Shown one piece after another: positions 36,742-44,913 of a stretch of DNA of 52,718 nucleotides (position 1 is its first letter; every line of letters starts with the position of its first letter). Both the position numbers and the translations under genes were made by a program. The notes under the pieces are model-generated. The model saw only the letters and a program-made list of their open reading frames with translations. It searched no databases and was not told the origin of the DNA. Origin of the DNA: SHLQ01 sp964562985 (lineage in GTDB: Bacteria; Actinomycetota; Acidimicrobiia; Acidimicrobiales; SHLQ01); the NCBI GenBank assembly GCA_964562985.1, contig CAZLWE010000016.1, positions 1-52,718 of the forward strand. The letters run 5' to 3'.

Positions 36742-37935
36742 ATGTCAGCAAGAAGCTCGGACAACTCGACCCTCTCCCCAGCATTTGATGCGATGCTCGA
36801 TGTCGACCATCCGGTAAAAGTCGCCGCGACCCGGTGGGCTCGAGAGAATCTGTCCGACCCGGATCTTGCCCAACGCGATCTCGAATGCACGTTTTGGCGA
36901 ACCGGTTGGGACCGACTCGCCGAACATGGCGTGCTCGGGCGCATTGCTGACGTCGAATACGGCGGTGAAGGCCTCCCGCTCACCACCGCGCTCCTCGAAC
37001 TCGAAGGCCTCGGGGCGGGTTGCCGAGATGACGGCCTCGTATTCGCTGCAACATCCACAATGCTCACTACGTCGCTAACCGTCGAACGGTTCTGCACAAC
37101 TGAACAGAAGCGCGAATGGCTACCGAAGTTGGTCAGCGGTGAGGCGTTCGGAGCGTTCTCCATGACGGAACTCGAATCGGGTTCTGACGCGTTCGCCCTC
37201 CAGACCACCGCGACGAAGACCGACGATGGCTATGTCCTCAACGGCACCAAGGCCTGGGTCACCCTCGCGCCGCTGGCCGATGTGTTTGTGATATTTGCTA
37301 CGACCAACCCCGATGCCGGACGCTGGGGTGTCACCGCGTTCCTGATCCCAGCCGATGCCCCCGGCCTGGAGGTATCGGCGAACCAGCCAAAGATGGGATT
37401 GCGAACGATTCCCTTCGCTGGGGTGACCATGACCGACTGCCACGTCCCCGAAACTGCACGAATCGGAGCCGAGGGGTCGGGGGCGAGCATATTCAGTTCC
37501 TCGATGGAAGCTGAACGCGGGTTCTTGCTCGTCGGCAGCATTGGCGCGCTGGAACGCACACTGCACGACTCATTGGAGTACGCAAAGACCCGTGAACAGT
37601 TCGGCCAAGCCATCGGTTCATTTCAGGGCGTCTCCCATCCGCTGGCCGAAGTGAAGCTGGCACATGAATCAGCCCGACTGCTCATGTACAAAGCCGCGGC
37701 ACTTCACGAACGAGGAGAACCCTCGATGATGGCGGCGGCGCTGAGCAAGCTCGCCGGGAGCGAGGCGGCACTCGCCGGAGCGCTGACCTCGATCGAGATC
37801 CACGGAGCGAAGGGCTACGTGACCGAGTACGGCGTTGAACGCGACCTGCGAAACCTCGGCGGCGGCGTCATCTACGGCGGTGCTTCCGGGATCCAAAAGA
37901 ACATCATCGCCCGGCTTTTGGGGCTGCCCCAGTGA
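36742..37935 (+). CDS. Acyl-CoA-dehydrogenase-like flavoprotein, candidate aminoacyl-carrier-protein oxidase
   Basis: 397 residues with the full ACAD fold: MTELESGSDAFALQT, GYVLNGTKAWVT, REQFGQAIGSFQG, then GAKGYVTEYGVERDLRN. The usual C-terminal catalytic Glu (YEGT) is replaced: the sequence reads IYGGASGIQK. A Glu in SMEAERGFLL sits where isovaleryl-CoA dehydrogenase and prolyl-carrier-protein oxidases keep theirs. With the divergent ligase and carrier protein this suggests a PltE/PigA-like enzyme that aromatises prolyl-S-carrier to pyrrolyl-S-carrier. An ordinary acyl-CoA dehydrogenase is the alternative. Confidence 0.85.
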   Translation: MSARSSDNSTLSPAFDAMLDVDHPVKVAATRWARENLSDPDLAQRDLECTFWRTGWDRLAEHGVLGRIADVEYGGEGLPLTTALLELEGLGAGCRDDGLVFAATSTMLTTSLTVERFCTTEQKREWLPKLVSGEAFGAFSMTELESGSDAFALQTTATKTDDGYVLNGTKAWVTLAPLADVFVIFATTNPDAGRWGVTAFLIPADAPGLEVSANQPKMGLRTIPFAGVTMTDCHVPETARIGAEGSGASIFSSSMEAERGFLLVGSIGALERTLHDSLEYAKTREQFGQAIGSFQGVSHPLAEVKLAHESARLLMYKAAALHERGEPSMMAAALSKLAGSEAALAGALTSIEIHGAKGYVTEYGVERDLRNLGGGVIYGGASGIQKNIIARLLGLPQ

Positions 37936-38081
37936 TCGGCGCGAACCGATCAACGTTGGCAGCCGTAGTGTCGGATGTGGCTGACCCAACGCGGCCGCGT
38001 CTTGGAACTACCAGCAAAATTCAGTCACTCTTAGTGATGAGATATCCACAGCTCTCTACAAACTCCTGAGGTTAAATCAAC

Positions 38082-39467
38082 ATGCATCGATTTCGATCAC
38101 CACGCTTTGTCATGGTCTTGGTTGGCCTCGTGCTGATTCCGCTCTTCGGGGCGTTGTTTACGAGCACCGCATCGGGACACGACGGGGAGAGTTCGGTCGT
38201 CTATCTCGACGTGTTCCCCGATGGGACCGCCCAAGGCCAACTTGAGCATCCCGTCAGCTTGATCAACGATCTCCTCGGAACCGACCTCGACCCGGCCGAA
38301 GTCACCGCGGACGACGTCGCAGGTATCGAAGAGCTCCTTCGTGACTACAACGCGGACAACTTCGCGATCGTCAGCGGTGACGGCGAAGTGTGGGACATCA
38401 CCTTCACCGGAGACGTCGATGCAGTCGAGACCGAGAACGACTTCTACGGGGCATTCGTGTTTGAGATCTCGAACGTCTTCGACACCGCACCACGAGTCTT
38501 CGACGTGACCTTCAATGGCATCGTCGAGGACAACACTCATTTCGCAAACGTCGTCATGCGGACCGACCCGGTTACCGGCGTCTTCCTCAATGAGGGCGAG
38601 CTGGCAACGGCCGAGTTCATCACCGCCGACAGGCCGACCGTGTCGGTCAATCTCGACAACCCCGATCTGTGGGCGGCGTTCACCGGCACCGTCTGGCTCG
38701 GCGCTGACCACATCTTCATCGGAACCGACCACATCTTGTTCGTCCTCGTACTTCTGCTTCCCGCGGTGATGCTCTTCTCGCTCTCGAACGGTTGGAAACC
38801 AGTGCCAAGTTTCGGTGGCGCACTCTGGCGAGTCCTCAAGATCGCCACGGCCTTTACCATCGCGCACTCGATCACCTTGACGCTGGGCGGGCTCGGAATC
38901 GTCGAGCTGCCATCCAAACTGGTGGAAACGATCATCGCGATATCGATCATCGCCGCGGCGTTCCACAACCTCAGACCGGTGTTCGCAAACCGCGAGGCCT
39001 TGATCGCCTTCGCGTTCGGCATCTTCCACGGCTTCGGATTCGCCGGCCTTCTCAGCGACCTCGGCGTGGGACGCGGCCAACGCTTGCTGTCATTGTTCGG
39101 CTTCAACCTCGGGGTTGAAATCGGGCAGGCATTCATCATCTTGTTGCTGTTCCCAGCGCTCTTTCTCTTGCGCCGGACCATCTATTACCCGTGGCTCCTG
39201 CGCATCGGCTCAATCGCGCTTGCCGGAGTGGCGTTCATCTGGGCCATCGAGCGCATCTTTGAAACCGAACTCGGCATCGACTCCGTGCTGGAGAAATTCA
39301 CCCGAGCACCGCGGGTCTTCCTCTTGGTTGCGATCGTTACCGTGCTCGCAGCCGGAATTCGGGCGGTCGAAGACTCCCAAGGCCGCCTACTACCAATCGA
39401 TGGCAGCGGCGATGAGCCGACGATCGACCTCCGAGACTCCGAGGGCAGCGACGCAGCACTCGTCTAG
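38082..39467 (+). CDS. HupE/UreJ family membrane protein with extracellular domain
   Basis: 461 residues. After a signal peptide (about 1-32, ending ASGHD), an extracellular beta-rich domain (about 33-210) is followed by six or seven transmembrane helices. The HupE/UreJ core is clear: GADHIFIGTDHILFVL, then AHSITL, HNLRP, FGIFHGFGFAGLL and GVEIGQ. The conserved His/Asp residues in the membrane suggest metal (Ni/Co) handling as for HupE/UreJ. The large ectodomain is typical of the HupE_UreJ_2 subgroup. No hydrogenase or urease genes are nearby. Confidence 0.88.
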   Translation: MHRFRSPRFVMVLVGLVLIPLFGALFTSTASGHDGESSVVYLDVFPDGTAQGQLEHPVSLINDLLGTDLDPAEVTADDVAGIEELLRDYNADNFAIVSGDGEVWDITFTGDVDAVETENDFYGAFVFEISNVFDTAPRVFDVTFNGIVEDNTHFANVVMRTDPVTGVFLNEGELATAEFITADRPTVSVNLDNPDLWAAFTGTVWLGADHIFIGTDHILFVLVLLLPAVMLFSLSNGWKPVPSFGGALWRVLKIATAFTIAHSITLTLGGLGIVELPSKLVETIIAISIIAAAFHNLRPVFANREALIAFAFGIFHGFGFAGLLSDLGVGRGQRLLSLFGFNLGVEIGQAFIILLLFPALFLLRRTIYYPWLLRIGSIALAGVAFIWAIERIFETELGIDSVLEKFTRAPRVFLLVAIVTVLAAGIRAVEDSQGRLLPIDGSGDEPTIDLRDSEGSDAALV

Positions 39468-39484
39468 CGCTGCCGGTTAATCCG

Positions 39485-39964
39485 CTACGCGGCAGTACGT
39501 CGCCGAATACCTTCCAGGGTCTTGACCATGTTTTCTTGGAGCATGGCCAACCGTGACTCGATGGCGGCCGACTCTCGATCGGGGTTGGCGTCGATTCGGG
39601 TTCGCAAGCCGGAGGGGCCTGGGCCGTGCACGAACGAGTACGTCACCTCGGTGCCCTTGGGGACGGAGCGCAGCCCGAGATCCCAAATCGCCGTGTGGTT
39701 GTCTGGATCGCCGACCTTCCACGCGAACCGCTTACCGGGATCGGCAGCGATGACCGTGGACGTCGTCTCCCACTCGAGATCTCCCATCCGCTGACGGCCC
39801 AAGAAGGTCGACCCAACCGCTCCTGGCCGACCCGAGGACCACTCGCCACCCTGAAACTCGGTGCCGAAGCTCGCCATCACTTCGAGGTCGCTCACCAGTT
39901 CGTAGATACGCGCACCATCAGCTTTGATGAGGGTTTCAACAGCTACGGACGGTTCATCGCTCAT
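39485..39964 (-). CDS. SRPBCC family (polyketide cyclase-like) protein
   Basis: 159 residues from ATG 39964; upstream in-frame codons overlap the tag gene and are rejected. The START-like fold is suggested by the N-terminal strand-helix DGARIYELVSDLEVMASFG, the central WETTSTVIAADPGKRFAWKV, TEVTYSFVHGPG, and the C-terminal helix. It binds a hydrophobic ligand in its cavity; the ligand is unknown. It is convergent with HupE. Confidence 0.85.
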   Translation of the reverse strand: MSDEPSVAVETLIKADGARIYELVSDLEVMASFGTEFQGGEWSSGRPGAVGSTFLGRQRMGDLEWETTSTVIAADPGKRFAWKVGDPDNHTAIWDLGLRSVPKGTEVTYSFVHGPGPSGLRTRIDANPDRESAAIESRLAMLQENMVKTLEGIRRRTAA

Positions 39965-40064
39965 GCGCATGGGCACGAAGTGTAGACACACCGGGGTAGC
40001 AGCACACGAAAGGTCTCGTTCAACTAGTGGACGCAAACGATTGGCACGAGACCCGACATCTCTG

Positions 40065-40685
40065 TCAGCTAGGCCGAAGCTCACGCCCGTCGAGATGAAC
40101 GAGGCGCTCTTGTTCGCAGGCGTCCCAGACGAAACAATCCTTGTCGTGGTCGTTCGTTAAGCCCTCGGACTGCATAAACGCATACGCCGTGGTCGGGCCA
40201 AAGAAGCGCCACCCTCGTTTCTTGAGATCTTTCGCGAGTGCCGTCGATCGGTCGGTAAAGGCAGGAATCTCGCCGCTTGGGCCCCGGTCGGGTTCGGTTA
40301 CGGCCCAACTCCAGATCCAATCGCTTAATGACCCGGACTCCTCAACAAGCTCGATGGCACGTTGGGCGTTGTTGATCGTGGCCTCGATCTTGCCGCGATG
40401 TCGAATGATGCCCGCATCATCGAGCAGCCGCTCCACATCGTGGTCCCCAAAACCGGCCACGACCTCGAAATCGAAGTCAGCGAACACCTCACGAAACCGG
40501 TCCCGCTTTCGCAAAATGGTTAGCCAGGACAGCCCGCTTTGGAAGCCCTCGAGACAAATCTTTTCGAAGAGCAGGTGATCGTCGGTGGTTGGACGCCCCC
40601 ACTCATAGTCGTGGTACGCCAAGTAGTCGTCGTGGCCGAGCGGCCAGTCGCAACGGATCACTGCCTTTGAATCTGCTGACGTCAT
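40065..40685 (-). CDS. tag: DNA-3-methyladenine glycosylase I
   Basis: 206 residues, the usual Tag length. Family landmarks: YHDYEWGRPTTDDHLLFEKI, EGFQSGLSW, RDRFREVFADFD, IIRHRGKIEATINNA and the WSW segment, then GWRFFGPTTAYAFMQ and a C-terminal His/Cys (HDKDCF) consistent with the zinc-binding snap. It removes 3-methyladenine from alkylated DNA. No Ada-type regulator is adjacent. Confidence 0.95.
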   Translation of the reverse strand: MTSADSKAVIRCDWPLGHDDYLAYHDYEWGRPTTDDHLLFEKICLEGFQSGLSWLTILRKRDRFREVFADFDFEVVAGFGDHDVERLLDDAGIIRHRGKIEATINNAQRAIELVEESGSLSDWIWSWAVTEPDRGPSGEIPAFTDRSTALAKDLKKRGWRFFGPTTAYAFMQSEGLTNDHDKDCFVWDACEQERLVHLDGRELRPS

Positions 40686-40770
40686 GGCGTCGAAGCTACC
40701 CCACAGGGGTCGTTAGGCCCGTTCTGACTTGGGCCTTTAGAAATCTGCGTCTTCGGCCGATACCTCAAGT

Positions 40771-40971
40771 ATGGAACGTCATCTTCAACTGGTTCACAGC
40801 GTGACCGAGGTCAGCGAATCTGAAGTCGCAACCCTCGAGCACGAAGAAACGAACGTTGTTGACCTCGAACTGGAGCGGGCGCGTCGACGTCACCACCACT
40901 ACCACCCATCTGCTGGTCGGGCATGGCTCGACACACTCTTCGACGACGACGACCTCGATCCGGTCTGCTAA
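40771..40971 (+). CDS. Small protein, unknown
   Basis: 66 codons between divergent/convergent neighbours. The middle is basic with a His-rich patch (RRRHHHYHPS), and the end is very acidic (DTLFDDDDLD). No convincing ribosome-binding site is visible and no family is recognised. It may be a real small protein or a chance frame. Confidence 0.35.
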   Translation: MERHLQLVHSVTEVSESEVATLEHEETNVVDLELERARRRHHHYHPSAGRAWLDTLFDDDDLDPVC

Positions 40972-40985
40972 TCGCCGAACTCGGG

Positions 40986-41810
40986 CTAGCCCCGCATAAG
41001 TTCACGTAGCAGGTCGAGATCATCAGCCGTGGGCTGAGACCCTATCGACGACCGCGAAACGACGCCGGTCTCCATCACCGCGAACGCCTCGGCGAAGTCC
41101 CCAGCACCGGTCGCAAAGTCTGGCGCCGCAGCGTCTGGCCACCAGGGGGCTCCCGCGGGCAACCCACGCTGCTGTATCCACCGTTGTCGATCGTCGTTGT
41201 TGTTGAGTTCGACATCGATCACATGGCCAAGCTCATGGGCGAATACACGATGGAGTGACTCTGGCGTGTCGTCGGCGCGCACGAACACCTCGACCCGCTT
41301 CTCGTGCGGGTACGTAAGCGCTCGAATGCCTTGGCGGGGGCCCGCAAATTCGACACGCCATTGAGGAAAGGCGGCCTGCCAATCGAACGACATCCGGTCC
41401 AGCGCGAGTTGCCCAATGGGCACCGTGGCCAAGGCCTCTGGTGGTTCGGGAGGTGACGTGGACTCGACGACAGCCGTCGATGCCGTAGCAGGCGATTGAG
41501 GCGTGCTGGAGGCGACGCTGGTGGTCGACGTGTCGGGGATGGACGTCTCCACCTGTGCCGCCGAAGGGGTCGTCGAATCAGCGTCTTCGGGCAGCACCAA
41601 GATGGCCGACGTGGTAGGCGCGAGGGTCGTAGAAGTGAGGTCAACGGACGTCGTTTCGGGTCCGAGCGGCGAGTCCGAGTCCGCAACCTCGACCGTGGCG
41701 GGGACCAGAGCAGCAGCGACTTCGGTGCTCGGCTGATCACGCGGGAGCGCCCACAGCCAGAGCACCACCAACGGGACCAGCGCGATCTTGGTTACGCCTG
41801 TCACAGGCAA
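40986..41810 (-). CDS. Secreted/anchored protein with C-terminal zincin-type site
   Basis: 274 residues from TTG 41810 (GTG 41804 is also possible). The N-terminal hydrophobic segment (about 7-22) acts as signal or anchor. Residues about 30-130 are a Ser/Thr/Pro-rich linker. The C-terminal domain contains FAHELGHVIDVEL, an HExxH zinc site, with a later Glu (GDFAEAFAVMETG) as probable third ligand. It is a putative extracellular metallopeptidase of unknown specificity. Confidence 0.75.
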   Translation of the reverse strand: MPVTGVTKIALVPLVVLWLWALPRDQPSTEVAAALVPATVEVADSDSPLGPETTSVDLTSTTLAPTTSAILVLPEDADSTTPSAAQVETSIPDTSTTSVASSTPQSPATASTAVVESTSPPEPPEALATVPIGQLALDRMSFDWQAAFPQWRVEFAGPRQGIRALTYPHEKRVEVFVRADDTPESLHRVFAHELGHVIDVELNNNDDRQRWIQQRGLPAGAPWWPDAAAPDFATGAGDFAEAFAVMETGVVSRSSIGSQPTADDLDLLRELMRG

Positions 41811-41899
41811 AGGTTTAGGACATCTTCGGCACTATCGCCAAGACCGGATTTGCTTGTTCATCGCCGACAAGGGTTCGCCACGCTTGTCGGGCGTCGCCG

Positions 41900-42256
41900 T
41901 TACGCCAGAAGAGTAGCGATCCGGTCTTTCGGACGCCCGATGATCGCTTTGTTGCCCTTCACCACGATCGGCCGTTGCAGGAGTGCTTTTTGTTCGACCA
42001 GAAGGTCGATGACCGCGTCGGCGTTGCCGACGTAGTCGTCCGCATTGAGCTCAAGCTTCTTGAAGCGTGAGTCCTTCCGGACGAGGTCCTCAACCGGGTC
42101 CTCCAGGCCAGCAACGATTTTCTCGAGGGCGCCTCGATCGGGCGGCTCTTTCATATACAGAACAACGTCGTGTTCGACGCCCAAGTCCTCGGCGACCGCC
42201 AAGGCATTCTTCGATGACCCTCAATGCGGGTTGTGGTAAATCGTTACGTCAGCCAC
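41900..42256 (-). CDS. ArsC-family reductase with in-frame UGA at the catalytic Cys: candidate selenoprotein (Sec12)
   Basis: 118 residues if UGA at 42221-42223 is read through, exactly the family length. GTG 42256 has AGGG seven bases upstream. The protein opens VADVTIYHNPH-UGA-GSSKNAL, so UGA replaces the nucleophilic Cys of the ArsC HNPxC motif. The C-terminal LLQRPIVVKGNKAIIGRP keeps the two Arg that hold the substrate in ArsC. The rest of the frame is intact and conserved, and UGA is in the same frame on both sides. A hairpin with loop GGTC follows at SECIS distance. It is 43 bases downstream of the P-II gene. The alternatives are a nonsense mutation or sequencing error. Arsenate may not be the substrate, since Spx-like relatives share the fold. 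Confidence 0.8.
42187..42204 (-). promoter_or_regulatory. Candidate bacterial SECIS hairpin (ArsC-family gene)
   Basis: Read on the minus strand: stem CCTTGGC, loop GGTC, stem GCCGAGG; seven pairs with one G-T wobble. The stem begins 17 bases after the UGA and the loop at base 24, inside the 16-37 window of bacterial SECIS elements. The GGUC loop is the one recognised by E. coli SelB. Confidence 0.75.
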
Positions 42257-42299
42257 TGCTCGTCCCTCTCGTCATGACCTGCCGAGCAGACCATAGGGG

Positions 42300-42638
42300 C
42301 TAGACCGCGTCGCTGCCGAGTTCTCCGGTTCGAATGCGTGCCACGGTCTCGATTGGGGTGACCCAGACCTTGCCATCGCCAATTTTGTCGGTCCTCGCGC
42401 CTTCGATGATCGCCTCCATCGCCCGCTCAGCAGAATCGTCGTCGACGATGACCTCGATACGGGTCTTGGGCGTGAACAGCACGCGGTACTCGGTTCCTCG
42501 GTACGTCTCGGAATGTCCGCCCTGACGACCGAACCCCTGAACTTCGGAAACGGTCATTCCTTGAATTCCGGCAGCGGCGAGCGCGTCTTTGACATCATCG
42601 AGTTTGAACGGTTTGATCACCGCAGTAACGAGTTTCAT
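42300..42638 (-). CDS. P-II nitrogen regulatory protein (GlnB/GlnK)
   Basis: 112 residues, standard P-II length. The start MKLVTAVIKPFKLDDVKDAL, the T-loop with Tyr51 (GHSETYRGTEYRV), and the C-terminal KVWVTPIETVARIRTGE signature are all present. GGAG lies five bases before the ATG. It senses 2-oxoglutarate and ATP/ADP and controls nitrogen enzymes or AmtB. No amtB or glnD is adjacent, so GlnB versus GlnK cannot be decided. Confidence 0.96.
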   Translation of the reverse strand: MKLVTAVIKPFKLDDVKDALAAAGIQGMTVSEVQGFGRQGGHSETYRGTEYRVLFTPKTRIEVIVDDDSAERAMEAIIEGARTDKIGDGKVWVTPIETVARIRTGELGSDAV

Positions 42639-42702
42639 GGTCTCCTGCTGCCTCTTTCGCGCCAGCTTAGAGCTTCTCAGCTCAGCTGGGCGAGTCTGGT
42701 TC

Positions 42703-43734
42703 CTAGTCGCCGCTGCAGAACTGGCCGAGGTCTACGACGACCGACCCCGAAACGGACTCTGCGGACCAGTCGACGGAGAGTTCGATCGTTCCGCTCGTCG
42801 GCAATGGCCAGATCCACCAATCAGCGGTAATCACATGCTGATCCGGCTGGCGTCGATCGTTGAGCGCAATATGTTCATCTCGCTGCCCGATTCGAAGCAA
42901 GCGAGGTTCGTTCGGTTGGCATGATTGATAGCGATCAATCACCTGCCGATTGTCGACCGTCGCTCCGTCGCCGAGCGACACTTGCACGATAAAGAAATCT
43001 GGACCGCTGCTGTAGCGGGCACCGTGACCGGGAATGAGTGCTTCTTCGGGAACGAACACGGGAGGCAATACCCACGACTGCTTCGATCGGGTCACCAGGG
43101 TGAAGCCAAGCCCTTCGCCGTCGGTGGCCATAGCGACCAACTCGACCTCTGCGGAGTTGCTCGATGCAACCGAAATCGCTTCCGCGGCAACAGTCCCCAC
43201 AGGATGGATAGGCCCTGCATTGTTGGGACCCCACCAACCCAGGTGCCCCGGGTTTCGACGATCCAGCGAGTGGAGTAGTTCTTCAACCTCAGCGTCGGTG
43301 AGGTGGCGGATTCCGTAGGAAACCAAGCGGCGCGCTTCTGCGGGTTGCACGCCAAGGTCACGCAGGACGCTGCATGCGCCGGAGGAGTCGTCAGCAAGGA
43401 GTCCGTGGAAAACCTCAAAGACGCCAGCCGGACCGACTCCATCGATGCGTTGGGTCTGGAGTGCTTCTTCGGCGCGGCGGGTGAGGGCAGGTCGACCACG
43501 ATTCATCGGGTCGATCCCTCGCTTGGCGACCAGGCGCTCGATGGCCCGGTCTACCCGCAAGGTGTTGAGGGCGAATAGGTCGATCAGGTCGACGATGTCG
43601 CCACGAGCCGTAGCCACGATCCCGTAGAGCAAGTATTCCGTACCGCACATCGAATCCCCGTTTGCCATGGCAGCGTGCTGTGCCACGTCCAGGGCGAGGT
43701 TTGCCGGATCGTCGAGTAGAAATTGTGACTCCAT
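42703..43734 (-). CDS. Clp N-terminal-repeat protein without AAA domain
   Basis: 343 residues from ATG 43734; a longer frame to 44040 overlaps the divergent OmpA gene and is rejected. Residues about 5-150 resemble two Clp-N repeats (LDVAQHAAMANGDSMCGTEYLL, then GVFEVFHGLL and a DLGV turn). The remaining 190 residues are beta-rich, with no AAA+ ATPase. It may act as an adaptor or binding module for Clp substrates; this is inferred. Confidence 0.7.
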   Translation of the reverse strand: MESQFLLDDPANLALDVAQHAAMANGDSMCGTEYLLYGIVATARGDIVDLIDLFALNTLRVDRAIERLVAKRGIDPMNRGRPALTRRAEEALQTQRIDGVGPAGVFEVFHGLLADDSSGACSVLRDLGVQPAEARRLVSYGIRHLTDAEVEELLHSLDRRNPGHLGWWGPNNAGPIHPVGTVAAEAISVASSNSAEVELVAMATDGEGLGFTLVTRSKQSWVLPPVFVPEEALIPGHGARYSSGPDFFIVQVSLGDGATVDNRQVIDRYQSCQPNEPRLLRIGQRDEHIALNDRRQPDQHVITADWWIWPLPTSGTIELSVDWSAESVSGSVVVDLGQFCSGD

Positions 43735-43886
43735 CAATACTCGAAGGTAGAACCTTTGAGCCCGGTTTTGAAGGGCGAAGACCGCATTCAATCCTGATAG
43801 CCCAACGAGTAGGTCCCGATTACCTATCCAGGGCGTACAGATTGGACATCCACCCGTCGGTATCGACCACGATTTAGCGTGTAAGC

Positions 43887-44738
43887 ATGTCTGTTCGACC
43901 CTCTGCCGAAAACGATGTGTTCGTGTCAGATATCGACTACGACGTCTACGACCTCGATGAAATTTCCAGGCCAGCGCGGGGAGCGCGCCCATATCGGGGT
44001 GCGAGTACCACCAGACGGCGCGGGGGCGTGCCCGATGCACGGTTCCTCATTCCGTTGGCGGTCTTGGCCGCCGCGGTCCTCCTGATCTTCCTCGCATTTC
44101 GGTCAGGTGGCGACGACGGAGCGGTAGCCGACGCTGGCACCGACGGACAAAGCGAACTCGCCCAACAGGTGCACGATGCGGAACTCCGAGCTGGTTTTGA
44201 TGGTCTCACCATCACCGAAGAGGGCGACGGGACGATCGTCATCGTCGGCCAGGCAGCAGACCCCACCGTGGCTGCATCGATCGGTGCGGTCGCACGATCT
44301 GTCGAAGGAACTCAACGCGTCGACAACCGAGTTGTCGTCCAAGGCGGTGTACTGGACAACTCCGCACCTACGGAACCAACAGTCGTCACCCTCTCCGAAC
44401 AGCTCGCCGCGGTCGGCAACGTGACTTTTGAGACGGGCAGCGCGGAAATCACGGCCGAGGGCGCCGTAGTAGTTGATAGCGCAGCTGCGTTGCTCGCCCA
44501 AGACCCCGGGGCCCCAATCGAGATTCACGGGCACACCGATACCGACGGCGATAGCGAAACCAATCAGATCCTGAGCCAGCAGCGCGCCGAAGCCGTGCTG
44601 ACCGCACTTGTCGCACGTGGAATTGATCCTGCCCGCATGGCGGCGATTGGCTTTGGCGAATCCCAGCCGATCGCGCCCAATGTGACCGAGGACGGGCGGG
44701 CGACAAACCGCCGAATCGAGTTCATCGTCCTGCGATAG
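43887..44738 (+). CDS. OmpA-domain membrane protein with BON-like domain
   Basis: 283 residues. An N-terminal cytosolic stretch is followed by one transmembrane helix (about 52-72), a BON-like domain (about 90-155: GLTITEEGDGTIVIVGQA, then VEGTQRVDNRVVV) and a C-terminal OmpA domain (about 168-283: VTFETGSAEIT, IEIHGHTDTDGD, LSQQRAEAV, ATNRRIEF). OmpA domains bind peptidoglycan non-covalently. It is similar in design to the next gene, suggesting a duplicated envelope-tethering system. Confidence 0.9.
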   Translation: MSVRPSAENDVFVSDIDYDVYDLDEISRPARGARPYRGASTTRRRGGVPDARFLIPLAVLAAAVLLIFLAFRSGGDDGAVADAGTDGQSELAQQVHDAELRAGFDGLTITEEGDGTIVIVGQAADPTVAASIGAVARSVEGTQRVDNRVVVQGGVLDNSAPTEPTVVTLSEQLAAVGNVTFETGSAEITAEGAVVVDSAAALLAQDPGAPIEIHGHTDTDGDSETNQILSQQRAEAVLTALVARGIDPARMAAIGFGESQPIAPNVTEDGRATNRRIEFIVLR

Positions 44739-44913
44739 GGCGCTCGGACATTTCCGTCGGACACATCTCAACTGACTCTCAGCTGACAAAGTCGCGACTA
44801 ATTCGTTTGCCCCAGCGTCACTAGTCCGCGAGACTCCTCCGTGGTGGGACGAGCCTTAGCTGGCTGACATAGAACGACGCCGGGGGGAGTCGTTGACCTA
44901 AAGGAGAGGATTG

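Noticed and set aside
38097..39080. Minus-strand frame opposite HupE
   Set aside because: Shadow frame; the plus strand encodes a clear HupE/UreJ protein with membrane helices.
39470..39495. CTGCCG/CGGCAG hairpin between HupE and SRPBCC genes
   Set aside because: Only six pairs with a long loop, and one arm is inside a coding region; too weak for a terminator call.
41900..42202. Short 100-codon ArsC-like gene starting after the UGA
   Set aside because: It would lack the catalytic residue and the first beta-strand; the upstream in-frame GTG with a ribosome site restores the full family length.
43735..44040. N-terminal extension of the Clp-N protein
   Set aside because: It overlaps the divergent OmpA gene start, and its composition is non-protein-like before Met at 43734.
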